The notes under the pieces: model-generated
Database searches by the model: none
What the model was told of the DNA's origin: nothing
Seen by the model: only the letters and a program-made list of their open reading frames with translations
Source: Oscillospiraceae bacterium
Lineage (GTDB): Bacteria > Bacillota > Clostridia > Oscillospirales > Oscillospiraceae
Assembly (NCBI GenBank): GCA_030625685.1
Contig: DAOUQJ010000008.1
Location: 62,001-126,000, forward strand
Direction: 5' to 3'
DNA: 64,000 nucleotides
Translations under genes and position numbers: made by a program
Shown: positions 7,730 to 16,456 of the stretch, piece by piece
Numbering within the stretch: the stretch's first letter is position 1
Layout: each line of letters begins with the position of its first letter

Positions 7730-7784
7730 GTGTAAATGAATAAAAAAATATCGAATAGGATACGATTGTAGAGAATGGTATTTC

Positions 7785-7812
7785 TTTACTTTCTATTATT
7801 ATATGGTACAAT
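7785..7812 (+). promoter_or_regulatory. Probable promoter of the M16-lgt-folD operon
   Basis: TTTACT (7785-7790), a 16-base spacer and TACAAT (7807-7812). It is divergent from the ylxM promoter. Spacing is one base short of ideal, so this is a moderate call. Confidence 0.5.
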
Positions 7813-7885
7813 ATTAAGAAAAAAGAATTGCTGAAAATTTAGTGAGAAAGTGGAGTATTTCGCTAGAAAGGAAAGTTTTCAAATA

Positions 7886-9169
7886 ATGATGACATTTAAG
7901 CAGAAAGAAATTTTGCCTGGCGTTAAGTTGACGGCGGTGCAAACCAGTAAATTTAAGACGAATTTTTTATCTATGACGTTTCTTGACCCGCTTGTTGAAG
8001 ATCATGCTGCGATGAATGCGCTTTTACCTTTTGTGCTTCGTCGTGGAACTCAGAAATATCCAGATATGATGCAGGTGTCTGCAGCTTTAGATGAGCTGTA
8101 TGGAGGTGCCATTGATCCGATTGTGCGAAAAAAAGGTGAAACCCAATGTATTGGATTTATAGCGAGTTTTTTAGATGATGCATATATACCAGAATCATCA
8201 CAAGTGTTAGAAGATGGAATCGCTCTAATGGCGCAATTTTTGTTTGAGCCAGTTTTAGAAAATGGTGCATTTGTTTCTTCTTGTTTAGAAAGTGAAAAAG
8301 AAAATTTAATGGATCGCATTTCTTCTCGTGTGAATGATAAACAGCAATATGCTATTTATCGTTTGCTCAGTCAAATGTGCGATGGTGAGCCATATGGATT
8401 GTATCGATATGGTGAAGTAGATGCGGTGCGCAATATAACAAGCAATGGTCTGCAAAAACAATATGAATCTTTACTCCAAAATACTCCGATTGAAATATAT
8501 TATTGTGGTAGTGCTACATTTGAACGAGTGGAGAGTGCATTGCAGTCTGCTCTTTCTGGTTTGCCGATTGGAATGAGAAAAAGTTTACCACCTACTCAGG
8601 GTAAAAAGGTGGATAATGTTCGTTATTTCACGGATCATATGGATGTGTTACAAGGAAAACTCGCTTTAGGATTCCGAATTGATAAGCCTATACTATCTGC
8701 GCGGGAAGTGTCATGTATGATGGTGTTTAATGCTATCTTTGGTGGGTCAACAACTTCAAAATTATTTTTAAATGTACGCGAACGTTTGTCGCTTTGTTAT
8801 TATGCTAGTTCAGGCATAGATCGACACAAAGGTGTCATGATGGTATCGTCTGGCATTGCATTTGAACAATATGAAAATGCAAGAGATGAGATATTAGCGC
8901 AATTGGAAGATTGCAAACAGGGTCAATTTTCACAAGAAGACTTACACGCTGCAAAACGTTTTGTAGCAAATCAGCAAAAGACTACATTGGATTCGCAAAA
9001 TAAGCTAGAAGAATTCTGGCTAGGTCAGGCTGTGTCAGCTTGTACATTTGGTCCGGAAGAATTAGAGTCAGCGATTGATGGGATTGTCGCAGAAGATGTT
9101 AAGCATATTGCTCAGCAGGTGCAGCTTGATAGTGTCTACTTTTTGCAAGGAAAGGAGGATACTCAATGA
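7886..9169 (+). CDS. M16-family peptidase-like protein without zinc motif (YmfF-like)
   Basis: About 427 residues from ATG 7886 (ATG 7889 and GTG 7850 are alternatives; AAAGGA lies 13 bases before the first). The fold is M16-like: N-terminal half with LLPFVLRRGTQKYPD and ALDELYGGAIDP, C-terminal half with FGGSTTSKLFLNVRERLSLCYYASS, the conserved M16 C-terminal segment. The HxxEH zinc motif is absent from the N-terminal half, so it is probably the inactive partner of the next gene, which has it. The pair matches the ymfF-ymfH arrangement; the substrate is unknown. Confidence 0.85.
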   Translation: MMTFKQKEILPGVKLTAVQTSKFKTNFLSMTFLDPLVEDHAAMNALLPFVLRRGTQKYPDMMQVSAALDELYGGAIDPIVRKKGETQCIGFIASFLDDAYIPESSQVLEDGIALMAQFLFEPVLENGAFVSSCLESEKENLMDRISSRVNDKQQYAIYRLLSQMCDGEPYGLYRYGEVDAVRNITSNGLQKQYESLLQNTPIEIYYCGSATFERVESALQSALSGLPIGMRKSLPPTQGKKVDNVRYFTDHMDVLQGKLALGFRIDKPILSAREVSCMMVFNAIFGGSTTSKLFLNVRERLSLCYYASSGIDRHKGVMMVSSGIAFEQYENARDEILAQLEDCKQGQFSQEDLHAAKRFVANQQKTTLDSQNKLEEFWLGQAVSACTFGPEELESAIDGIVAEDVKHIAQQVQLDSVYFLQGKEDTQ

Positions 9170-10446
9170 ATGAGATAACGCATAATAATATAGGAGAAAC
9201 CATTATTGAACATCGGTTAGAAAATGGTCTGAGCATCTTTGTATTTCCAAAACCAGAGTATCAAAAGCAATTTGCATTTTTTGCTACCAACTATGGTGGA
9301 ATGGATACAAAGTTTTTATGGAAAGATAAATGGGAGGATACTCCAGAAGGAGTTGCTCATTTTTTAGAACACAAAATGTTTGATACAAAAGATGGGAATG
9401 CACTTCAAGTGCTGACGGGTAATGGAGTCTCTCCCAATGCGTTTACAAGTTCAGCGTTGACGGGATATTATTTTGAGGGCAGTGAAGCATTCTATGAAAA
9501 TTTAGAAACTTTGTTGTCTTTTGTTTCTGTTCCATATTTCACACAAGAAAGTGTGGAAAAAGAACAGGGGATAATTGGACAAGAAATTCAAATGATTGAG
9601 GATAATCCTCATTGGCAAGCGTATATGAATACGATGAAAGGGATGTATAAAACCCATCCAGTTTCTCATTCGGTGGCAGGCTCAAAAGAGTCAATTTCTC
9701 AAATCACACATGAAACACTATATTTGTGTCATGAAGCATTTTATAATCCTTCTAACATGGTGCTCTGTATTGCGGGAGACGTAGATGCTCAGCGTGTGAT
9801 TGATGTGGCAAAGAGTGTATTGCCAGATGTGCCCGGTGGTGTTATCTCAAGAAACTATGGAAATACTGAACCTGAAACAGTGAATGAGGCATATCGTGAA
9901 ATAGAAATGGAAGTTTCGACACCAATTATCCAGTTAGGCTTCAAACTGAAGAGTGAGTCAGATAAAACAGCATCATTGCGTCAAAGACTGCTGGGTGATA
10001 TTTTGTCTGAAATTTGGATGGGAACATCTAGTCCGTTGTATGCCAAGCTATATGAAAAGGGTGTTATAAATAATAGTTTCTTTTGTGGGTATGAATCATA
10101 TCGTGACTGTTCATTTCTGTTGGCCGGTGGAGAAAGTAGAGAGCCCGATGCTGTAAAAGAAGCGTTGTTAGAAGAAGCAAATCGACTTTCCAAAGAAGGA
10201 ATCGATGAGGAACTCTTTCGTCGTGTGAAAAAAGCAATGTATGGTAGTCGGGTGCGTATGCTCAATTCTTTTGAAAGATTGTGTGTAGAGCAAGCAAGAG
10301 GATATTTTGCAGAAGAAGATGTATGGATTTTCCCAGAGATTTATGCTACTATTACGAAAGAAGAAGTGGAGTCTGCTTTGAAGAGTTGGATATCTGAGCA
10401 GAGAATCAGTATGGTAGTAATTAAACCAAAGGGAGATAACACATGA
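9166..10446 (+). CDS. M16-family zinc peptidase (YmfH-like)
   Basis: 426 residues. The inverted zinc motif HFLEHKMFD near residue 65 gives the HxxEH ligands, with the downstream glutamate expected near EKEQGIIGQEIQM (residues 127-139). The C-terminal half has PLYAKLYEKGVINNSF. It overlaps the preceding gene by 4 bases (ATGA) and has AAGGAGG upstream, so two M16 halves are made together, probably forming a two-chain protease chamber. A role in peptide or signal processing is inferred from the family; the substrate is unknown. Confidence 0.88.
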   Translation: MNEITHNNIGETIIEHRLENGLSIFVFPKPEYQKQFAFFATNYGGMDTKFLWKDKWEDTPEGVAHFLEHKMFDTKDGNALQVLTGNGVSPNAFTSSALTGYYFEGSEAFYENLETLLSFVSVPYFTQESVEKEQGIIGQEIQMIEDNPHWQAYMNTMKGMYKTHPVSHSVAGSKESISQITHETLYLCHEAFYNPSNMVLCIAGDVDAQRVIDVAKSVLPDVPGGVISRNYGNTEPETVNEAYREIEMEVSTPIIQLGFKLKSESDKTASLRQRLLGDILSEIWMGTSSPLYAKLYEKGVINNSFFCGYESYRDCSFLLAGGESREPDAVKEALLEEANRLSKEGIDEELFRRVKKAMYGSRVRMLNSFERLCVEQARGYFAEEDVWIFPEIYATITKEEVESALKSWISEQRISMVVIKPKGDNT

Positions 10447-11327
10447 ATGAAATCACCTTCCCTGGATTGGGATGGGCGTTTGAAATTAATCCCATTGCAG
10501 TGAGTGTGTTTGGATGGGATATTTATAAATATGGAGTCATTATAGCTTGTGGTTTTTTTCTGGCAGTGATTTTTTGTTTGCAGATAGCAGAACAGTTTGG
10601 TGTGAAGAAAGACGATGTTTTAGATATGCTGATTTTTGCAACACCGGCAGCCATTATTGGGGCGCGAATTTATTATGTCTTGTTTTATTTGGATATATAT
10701 AGAAATGATGATGGCACGTTGAACTTCATTCAAATGCTTCGTATTCATGATGGTGGGATTGCCATCTATGGAGCCATTTTAGCAGGGGTTTTGGTTGCAT
10801 GGCTCGTAACAAGATATAAGAAAGTGCCTTTTTTAGCAATGGCAGATATGGGTGCGTTTGGACTTCTTATTGGCCAATCTGTGGGACGATGGGGCAATTT
10901 CGTTAATATGGAAGCTTATGGGAGTGAAACCACGTTGCCTTGGAGAATGGGAGTGATTGGAGACCTTGGACAGTATATTGAGGTGCATCCTACCTTTCTC
11001 TATGAATCTCTGTGGAATATATGTGGTTTTATTCTTTTATTTATGCTCTTAAAGCAAGGGGTGCGAAGGTTTGATGGCATGCTATTTTGTGTATACGTAG
11101 CATGGTATGGACTAGGTAGAATGTGGATTGAAGGGTTGCGAACAGATAGTTTATATTTGTTCGCAACGGGGATTCGAGTGTCACAATTGCTTGCTATATT
11201 CAGTGCTGCTATAGCACTGGCCTACATAGTGTATCGGTTAAAAAAACATGCATCAAAAGAAAATCTTTATGTGAATCAATTGAAAAAAGAAAAAGGGGAA
11301 AAGAATGATGTCAGCAACAATCCTTGA
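10443..11327 (+). CDS. lgt: Prolipoprotein diacylglyceryl transferase
   Basis: 294 residues, membrane protein with about seven hydrophobic segments. Lgt transfers diacylglycerol from phosphatidylglycerol to the lipobox cysteine. Signature GRWGNFVNMEAYG near residue 145, preceded by IHDGGIAIYGAILAG and followed by HPTFLYESLWN. Overlaps the M16 gene by 4 bases and folD by 23. The tail is Lys/Glu-rich. It would modify the GerS-like lipoprotein encoded at 27.8 kb. Confidence 0.96.
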   Translation: MNEITFPGLGWAFEINPIAVSVFGWDIYKYGVIIACGFFLAVIFCLQIAEQFGVKKDDVLDMLIFATPAAIIGARIYYVLFYLDIYRNDDGTLNFIQMLRIHDGGIAIYGAILAGVLVAWLVTRYKKVPFLAMADMGAFGLLIGQSVGRWGNFVNMEAYGSETTLPWRMGVIGDLGQYIEVHPTFLYESLWNICGFILLFMLLKQGVRRFDGMLFCVYVAWYGLGRMWIEGLRTDSLYLFATGIRVSQLLAIFSAAIALAYIVYRLKKHASKENLYVNQLKKEKGEKNDVSNNP

Positions 11328-12159
11328 TGGAAAGGCACTTGCTCAAAAGTGTAAATTAGAAGTCAAAGCGGAGGCAGAGACACTAGAGAGAAAACCAGGC
11401 TTGGCTGTTATTATCGTAGGTGATAATCAAGCGTCACGTGTATATGTCAACAGTAAAAAGAAAGACTGTGAAGAATGTGGTTTTTTAAGCCAAGAATATG
11501 CAATGCCTGAAGAAACTACACAAGAAGAACTTATTACCCTTATTGAAAAACTAAATAAAACAGAAGAAATCGACGGTATTTTGGTTCAGTTGCCATTGCC
11601 AAGTGCTATCGACGAAGAAGCAGTACTAATGACCATTGATCCTAGTAAAGATGTTGATGGATTCCATCCAATGAGCATGGGTTCATTGCTGGTTGGGAAA
11701 GATGGATTTTTACCATGTACACCAGCTGGGATAATGGAAATATTAGAAGAATATCAAATTGATATTGCAGGTAAAGAATGTGTCGTGGTTGGACGTTCAA
11801 ACATTGTAGGAAAACCTATGGCTTTGTTGCTTTTACAGAAACATGGCACAGTTACCATTTGTCACTCACGTACAAAAGATTTGAAAGAAGTGTGCAAAAG
11901 AGCTGATATTTTGGTGGCAGCAGTTGGACGCGTTGGACTCATTACAGCAGATATGGTGAAGCCATCAGCAGTTGTCATTGATGTAGCAATGAATCGCAAT
12001 GAAGAAGGAAAACTTTGTGGTGATGTTATGTATGACGAAGTGAAAGAGGTGGCTTCTGCAATTACACCAGTTCCTGGTGGCGTTGGACCGATGACTCGCG
12101 CAGTTCTAATGCAAAATACCATTCAGGCGGCAAAAATGCATTTGAAGGATAAAAATTAA
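11305..12159 (+). CDS. folD: Methylenetetrahydrofolate dehydrogenase / cyclohydrolase
   Basis: 284 residues. FolD interconverts 5,10-methylene-, methenyl- and 10-formyl-THF. Seen: YVNSKKKDCEECGF with the catalytic lysine region, DGILVQLPLPSAID near residue 91, DPSKDVDGFHPMS, PCTPAGIMEIL, VVGRSNIVGKPMALLL (NADP-binding loop) and PVPGGVGPMTRAVLMQNT at the end. It starts inside lgt with AAGGGG upstream. Its product supplies 10-formyl-THF, used by Fmt encoded at 49.8 kb. Confidence 0.97.
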   Translation: MMSATILDGKALAQKCKLEVKAEAETLERKPGLAVIIVGDNQASRVYVNSKKKDCEECGFLSQEYAMPEETTQEELITLIEKLNKTEEIDGILVQLPLPSAIDEEAVLMTIDPSKDVDGFHPMSMGSLLVGKDGFLPCTPAGIMEILEEYQIDIAGKECVVVGRSNIVGKPMALLLLQKHGTVTICHSRTKDLKEVCKRADILVAAVGRVGLITADMVKPSAVVIDVAMNRNEEGKLCGDVMYDEVKEVASAITPVPGGVGPMTRAVLMQNTIQAAKMHLKDKN

Positions 12160-12176
12160 ATATGGAGGAATGACTT

Positions 12177-12554
12177 ATGAGTGAAAACAGGGAATACATA
12201 ACATGTGAGCATGAAAAAGGCACAATCTATATTTCAGAAGATGTTTTGGCCATGACAGCAGGAGCGGCAGCTTTAGAAGTTGAAGGAGTTGTATCTTTGG
12301 CTGGTGGAAATTTTAGTGAACAGCTGATTGGAAAGAAAAATTTAGCTCGAGGCGTTGAAATTCAGCGTGTTGGTGATACCCTGACACTGAATGTGTCAAT
12401 TGTAGTGAAGTTTGGAAATCAAATCCCCGCAATTGCAAAAGAAGTTCAAGACGTGGTTGCTGACCATGTTGAGGGTAGCAGTGGTTTGCAAGTGAAAGAA
12501 GTTAATGTCCGTGTTAGTGGCATTGCATTCGATAAGAAACAAAATAATACTTAA
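12177..12554 (+). CDS. Asp23/Gls24-family protein (YqhY-like)
   Basis: 125 residues, one Asp23 domain: GTIYISEDVLAMTAGAAALE at the N-terminus and ARGVEIQRVGDTLTLNVSI in the middle. In Bacillus the orthologue YqhY lies next to the acetyl-CoA carboxylase genes and nusB and is linked to malonyl-CoA homeostasis; here it is also just before nusB. It follows folD by 17 bases with GGAGG upstream, and a terminator follows, so it ends the operon. Confidence 0.88.
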   Translation: MSENREYITCEHEKGTIYISEDVLAMTAGAAALEVEGVVSLAGGNFSEQLIGKKNLARGVEIQRVGDTLTLNVSIVVKFGNQIPAIAKEVQDVVADHVEGSSGLQVKEVNVRVSGIAFDKKQNNT

Positions 12555-12556
12555 TG

Positions 12557-12606
12557 AAAAGACACACTCTGCATGATAATTCATATATAGAGTGTGTCTT
12601 TTTGAA
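12557..12606 (+). terminator. Intrinsic terminator after the Asp23-family gene
   Basis: AAAAGACACACTCT (12557-12570) pairs with AGAGTGTGTCTTTT around an 18-base loop; the 3' arm runs into TTTTT. Confidence 0.85.
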
Positions 12607-12644
12607 TTTTTGTATGAAAAATTATGAATTCTATAGTAAGGGGC

Positions 12645-12673
12645 TTTATTTTTCATTGCTAAATGTATATAAT
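12645..12673 (+). promoter_or_regulatory. Possible promoter of the nusB operon
   Basis: A perfect TATAAT (12668-12673) with a weak -35 TTTATT (12645-12650) 17 bases upstream, between the terminator and nusB. Confidence 0.5.
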
Positions 12674-12726
12674 GAAGTGATAATGATGGATGATTCTGCA
12701 CATTTGTCCGATGACGGAGGAAAAGT

Positions 12727-13206
12727 ATGACTAGATCTACAGCAAGAGAACTTGCAATACACTGTTCATTTTCTTTGGGATTTACTACGATAACACCTGA
12801 AGAATTATTGGAAGAACGCTTCAACCGAGAATTATTTGAAGAGTGGGCCACCGAATGTACTTTGTATGAAGAGTTGCCTAAAGGAAAACAAAAAGAATAT
12901 ATCAAACAACTCGTTTGTGGTGTGGGTAATCATGGTCCAGAATTGGATGAGTATATTGCAAAATACGCGTCTAATTGGAAGTTTGAACGTATTCCTAGAA
13001 CTGCAACAGCAATCATGAGAGTAGCGATGTATGAAGTTTTATACATGCCACAAGTGCCTAACAAAGTTGCAATAAATGAAGCGGTTGAGATTGCAAAGAG
13101 CTATGAAGATGAAAAGACGGTAGCATTCATCAATGGTATTTTAGGTACCTTTGTAAAAAATGAGTTAGCGGAGGAAAATGATAATGCCTCTCACGTTGGG
13201 GATTGA
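12727..13206 (+). CDS. nusB: Transcription antitermination factor NusB
   Basis: 159 residues, all-helical NusB fold. NusB with NusE (S10) binds boxA RNA for rRNA antitermination. Visible: start MTRSTARELAIHCSFSLGF and C-terminal IPRTATAIMRVAMYEVLYM followed by VPNKVAINEAVEIAKSY and FINGILG. GGAGG lies 6 bases before the ATG. It opens the long nusB-to-recN gene run, a common clostridial order. Confidence 0.95.
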   Translation: MTRSTARELAIHCSFSLGFTTITPEELLEERFNRELFEEWATECTLYEELPKGKQKEYIKQLVCGVGNHGPELDEYIAKYASNWKFERIPRTATAIMRVAMYEVLYMPQVPNKVAINEAVEIAKSYEDEKTVAFINGILGTFVKNELAEENDNASHVGD

Positions 13207-14155
13207 TACCAGTAACTATACGACATCAGTTGCTTTTTTTGATGGCGTCAATGGTCACAATGTAGGCAAGTTGTTAGATGTGCCTGAAGGACAGCTTGGA
13301 CTCAGACAGAGTGAGGCGTTATTTCAGCATGTAAAGCGTTTGCCAGACTTGTGGCACACTTTATCACAAAAACAAAATATTACTCCAGATGGGATTGCAG
13401 CAAGTACCAAACCACGAGAAGTGGAAGGGTCGTATATGCCGTGTTTTTTGGCAGGAGAGTCGCAAGGTAGGAGCATGGCACAGATTCTCAATGTGCCGTT
13501 TTTTGCATGTTCACATCAGCAGGGTCATGTGGCTGCTGCGGCTTGGTCGGCTGGTCGCATAGAGTTGTTAGACGAGCCACACCTTGCATGGCACTTGTCA
13601 GGTGGTACAACAGAGTTGTTATATGTAGAACCAGATGGCGCATTTGTGAAAGCAACACAGATAGGTGGTACATCTGATATATCTGCTGGGCAATTAATTG
13701 ATAGAACGGGGAAACGACTTGGGGTTGCATTTCCCGCAGGAAAAGCGCTAGATGCATTATCGATGCAATCCAGTTCAGATGAGTTTTTTTCTATTAAAGT
13801 GAAGAACGGATATTTTTCACTATCAGGCATTGAAAATAAAATGAATGGATTGGTGGAGTCAGGTGAGACTGCACAAGATGTATGCCGCTTCATTTTTAAT
13901 TCCATTATATATGCGATTGAACAGGCGACATTCGATGTCCTTAATTACTATAAAGGACTTCCGGTTTTGTATGCTGGAGGAGTTGCCTCTAATAGTTTGT
14001 TGAGAGAGAAAGTGACACAGTCTACAGAAGCATATTTTGCAGAACCTCAATACTCTGCGGATAATGCGATGGGAGTTGCAATTTTGGCATATCGTATGCT
14101 TGAAAAGGAGCAAAATCAGAATGAAGATGCCATTAACAGTATCGCAACTAAATGA
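13184..14155 (+). CDS. TsaD/Gcp-like paralogue (peptidase M22 family)
   Basis: 323 residues. ASKHA fold with LGIDTSNYTTSVAFFDG at the N-terminus, CSHQQGHVAAAAWS (the HxxGH metal-ligand motif), LAWHLSGGTTELLYV, LIDRTGKRLGVAFPAGKALD and VLYAGGVASNSLL. True TsaD makes the t6A tRNA modification; this copy lies between nusB and xseA and is shorter and more divergent at its ends, so it is probably a clostridial paralogue rather than TsaD. The ATG at 13184 fits GGAGG spacing better than the one 6 bases earlier. It overlaps nusB. Confidence 0.75.
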   Translation: MPLTLGIDTSNYTTSVAFFDGVNGHNVGKLLDVPEGQLGLRQSEALFQHVKRLPDLWHTLSQKQNITPDGIAASTKPREVEGSYMPCFLAGESQGRSMAQILNVPFFACSHQQGHVAAAAWSAGRIELLDEPHLAWHLSGGTTELLYVEPDGAFVKATQIGGTSDISAGQLIDRTGKRLGVAFPAGKALDALSMQSSSDEFFSIKVKNGYFSLSGIENKMNGLVESGETAQDVCRFIFNSIIYAIEQATFDVLNYYKGLPVLYAGGVASNSLLREKVTQSTEAYFAEPQYSADNAMGVAILAYRMLEKEQNQNEDAINSIATK

Positions 14156-15320
14156 ATATATCAAACATTTGATGGATAGTGATGGGAAACTTGCGAATAT
14201 ATTGTTGCAAGGAGAACTATCGAACTATAAAACTTATCCATCAGGTCATCACTATTTTACATTGAAAGATAGGAACTCAAGTTTGCGTTGTGTGATGTTC
14301 AAGCGAGAAGCAGCAAGTCTTCGCTTTCGTCCTGAACATGGTATGAAGGTAATTGTGGGTGGACGCATTACAGTCTTTCCGAGAGACGGACAGTATCAGC
14401 TATATTGCAATAGAATGATGCCAGACGGACTGGGAGATTTGCATATCGCATTTGAGAAGATCAAAGAAAAGCTTGAAAAAGAAGGCTTATTTTCAAGAGA
14501 ACACAAAAAGAAGTTGCCAGAATACCCAGAGCGCATTGTTTTGATTACATCCCCTGTCGGAGCAGTAGTGAAAGATATGATTCGTGTGATTGGAAAGCGA
14601 TATCCTATGACAGAGATTATTATAAGTCCAGTTCGCGTACAAGGAGACGGAGCAGCTTATGAGATAGCGAATGCCATTGCATATGCGAATAATCATAATT
14701 TGGGCGATTTACTGATCGTGGGTCGTGGTGGCGGTTCGCTTGAAGATTTATGGGCATTTAATGAAGAAGTTTTGGCAAGAGCAATTTTTGCCTCTGTTAT
14801 CCCAATTATTTCAGCAGTTGGGCATGAACCTGATGTGACAATTTCAGATTATGTTGCAGATGTACGTGCTTCTACGCCGTCTCATGCAGGTGAGATTGCT
14901 GTGCCAAGTGAGACGGATTTATATCGTCGATTAAATTATATAAAATCTCGTTTTGAAGTACGATTGGAAAATAAACTCACTCGAGGTAGACGAATTTTGG
15001 ATCGTGCGATTGCATCACCTTATTTGAGTGTAGCTTCTCCTATTTTACAAGAAGCTCGACATACGCTTGATTATGAACAAAATAGGCTACTGCAAGCGAT
15101 GGAAAAAGCAATCTCTCAGGAAAAGCAAAGATTTGTAAAAACAGCTGTTTCTTTGGATGCACTCAGTCCGTTAAAAGTGATGGCAAGAGGCTATGCTGTG
15201 CCACAAACGAAAGACGGAGATATCATCCGAAGCGTGAAGCAGACAGATGTTGGGGCAAAAATAGAGCTGCAATTGATAGATGGAGCCTTGCAATGTCAAG
15301 TGACTGATAAGGAGAAATGA
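14121..15320 (+). CDS. xseA: Exodeoxyribonuclease VII large subunit
   Basis: 399 residues from ATG 14121, which has AAGGAG upstream; the frame is open 28 codons further into the previous gene but that part is not XseA. Exo VII degrades single-stranded DNA. Seen: OB-fold start LTVSQLNEYIKHLMD, LLQGELSNYK, YPERIVLITSPVGAVVKDM, the conserved GRGGGSLEDLWAFNEE near residue 200, and AVGHEPDVTISDYVADVRAS. Partner xseB follows after 3 bases. Confidence 0.96.
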   Translation: MKMPLTVSQLNEYIKHLMDSDGKLANILLQGELSNYKTYPSGHHYFTLKDRNSSLRCVMFKREAASLRFRPEHGMKVIVGGRITVFPRDGQYQLYCNRMMPDGLGDLHIAFEKIKEKLEKEGLFSREHKKKLPEYPERIVLITSPVGAVVKDMIRVIGKRYPMTEIIISPVRVQGDGAAYEIANAIAYANNHNLGDLLIVGRGGGSLEDLWAFNEEVLARAIFASVIPIISAVGHEPDVTISDYVADVRASTPSHAGEIAVPSETDLYRRLNYIKSRFEVRLENKLTRGRRILDRAIASPYLSVASPILQEARHTLDYEQNRLLQAMEKAISQEKQRFVKTAVSLDALSPLKVMARGYAVPQTKDGDIIRSVKQTDVGAKIELQLIDGALQCQVTDKEK

Positions 15321-15323
15321 TAA

Positions 15324-15563
15324 ATGGCGACAGCAAAACCGAATTTTGAAGATTCAATGCATCGACTTGAAGAGATAGTGACACAATTAGAGCAAGGTGA
15401 TAGCTCGTTGGAAGAAACACTCGTGTTATTTGAAGAAGGCACAAAACTGATGAAAAAGTGCACGACATTACTTGACAAAGCAGAGCAAAAAGTGATGAAA
15501 CTTACACAGCAAGCCGATGGGACGTTAAAGTCAAAAGAATTTGATGAACTAGAAAGGGACTGA
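15324..15563 (+). CDS. xseB: Exodeoxyribonuclease VII small subunit
   Basis: 79 residues with the family pattern FEDSMHRLEEIVTQLEQGD followed by SLEETLVLFEEG and a helical tail. Several copies bind one XseA. Ribosome site AAGGAG; the next gene begins 2 bases after the stop. Confidence 0.95.
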   Translation: MATAKPNFEDSMHRLEEIVTQLEQGDSSLEETLVLFEEGTKLMKKCTTLLDKAEQKVMKLTQQADGTLKSKEFDELERD

Positions 15564-15565
15564 GC

Positions 15566-16441
15566 ATGGAATTTGCGCAGCAACTAAAGGAGCATCAGCA
15601 CAAAATTGAATACAAATTAGGGGAATATCTAGATACATTATGGCCCTACGGTAAAATTGTAGACGCGATGGCATATAGTTTGTTTGCAGGGGGAAAACGA
15701 ATTCGTCCAATTCTCACATTAGAAGCATGCCGTTTTTGTGGAGGGAATGTGGATGATGCAATGGATTTCGCTTGTGCACTCGAAATGGTGCACACATATT
15801 CTTTAATTCATGATGATTTGCCATGCATGGACAATGATGATATACGCAGAGGGAAGCCCACAAATCATAAAGTGTACGGTGAGGATATCGCTGTTTTAGC
15901 TGGTGATGCACTCCTTACAAGTGCATTTGAAGTGATTGCGTCTGTAGACAATTTGACTGATATGCAAATCGTGAAGGCGATTCGCTGCTTGTCAGAAAGT
16001 GCAGGGGTTTCTGGCATGGTTGCAGGACAGGTGTTAGATATGTCTAGCAATGGTCAAGTGCTTACAGCAAAGCAACTGGAAATAGTGCAGTCTTTGAAAA
16101 CAGGCAAGCTCATTGTTGCGGCGGTTCAATTAGGTGCTATTGTTGCAAATGCTGATGAAGATAAAATGAAAGCGTTGACAATTTATGCCCAAAAAATAGG
16201 GTTAGCCTTTCAAATTCAAGACGACATGTTAGATGTGGAAGGAACTCAAATAGAAATTGGAAAGCCAGTGGGTTCAGATATAGAAAATGAAAAAGCTACC
16301 TTTGTTTCAATCTTTGGCATAGATTCATGCAAGCAAAAAATTGATGAGTTGACAAGAGAAGCCATTGAACAGATTAGGCAATATGACAATCATGAATTTT
16401 TAAAATCATTGGCGCTTACTCTAGCACAGAGAAACAAATAA
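15566..16441 (+). CDS. ispA: Polyprenyl synthetase (farnesyl/geranyl diphosphate synthase)
   Basis: 291 residues, all-helical trans-isoprenyl diphosphate synthase. It has the first aspartate-rich motif in HDDLPCMDNDDIRRGKPTNH and the second in FQIQDDMLDVEG, which bind Mg-diphosphate. Product is probably farnesyl diphosphate, judged by the small residues and two-residue spacing around the first motif and by the location just before dxs. It supplies chains for undecaprenyl and quinone-type lipids. Confidence 0.93.
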   Translation: MEFAQQLKEHQHKIEYKLGEYLDTLWPYGKIVDAMAYSLFAGGKRIRPILTLEACRFCGGNVDDAMDFACALEMVHTYSLIHDDLPCMDNDDIRRGKPTNHKVYGEDIAVLAGDALLTSAFEVIASVDNLTDMQIVKAIRCLSESAGVSGMVAGQVLDMSSNGQVLTAKQLEIVQSLKTGKLIVAAVQLGAIVANADEDKMKALTIYAQKIGLAFQIQDDMLDVEGTQIEIGKPVGSDIENEKATFVSIFGIDSCKQKIDELTREAIEQIRQYDNHEFLKSLALTLAQRNK

Positions 16442-16456
16442 GTAGGAGGTGCATTC

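Noticed and set aside
12396-12905. A 169-codon minus-strand frame across the Asp23 gene end and nusB start
   Set aside because: It runs through a terminator and antisense to two well-identified genes; composition is low-complexity and no family is recognised.
14037-14120. Extended N-terminus of XseA
   Set aside because: The extension overlaps the TsaD-like gene in another frame; AAGGAG precedes ATG 14121, where similarity begins.
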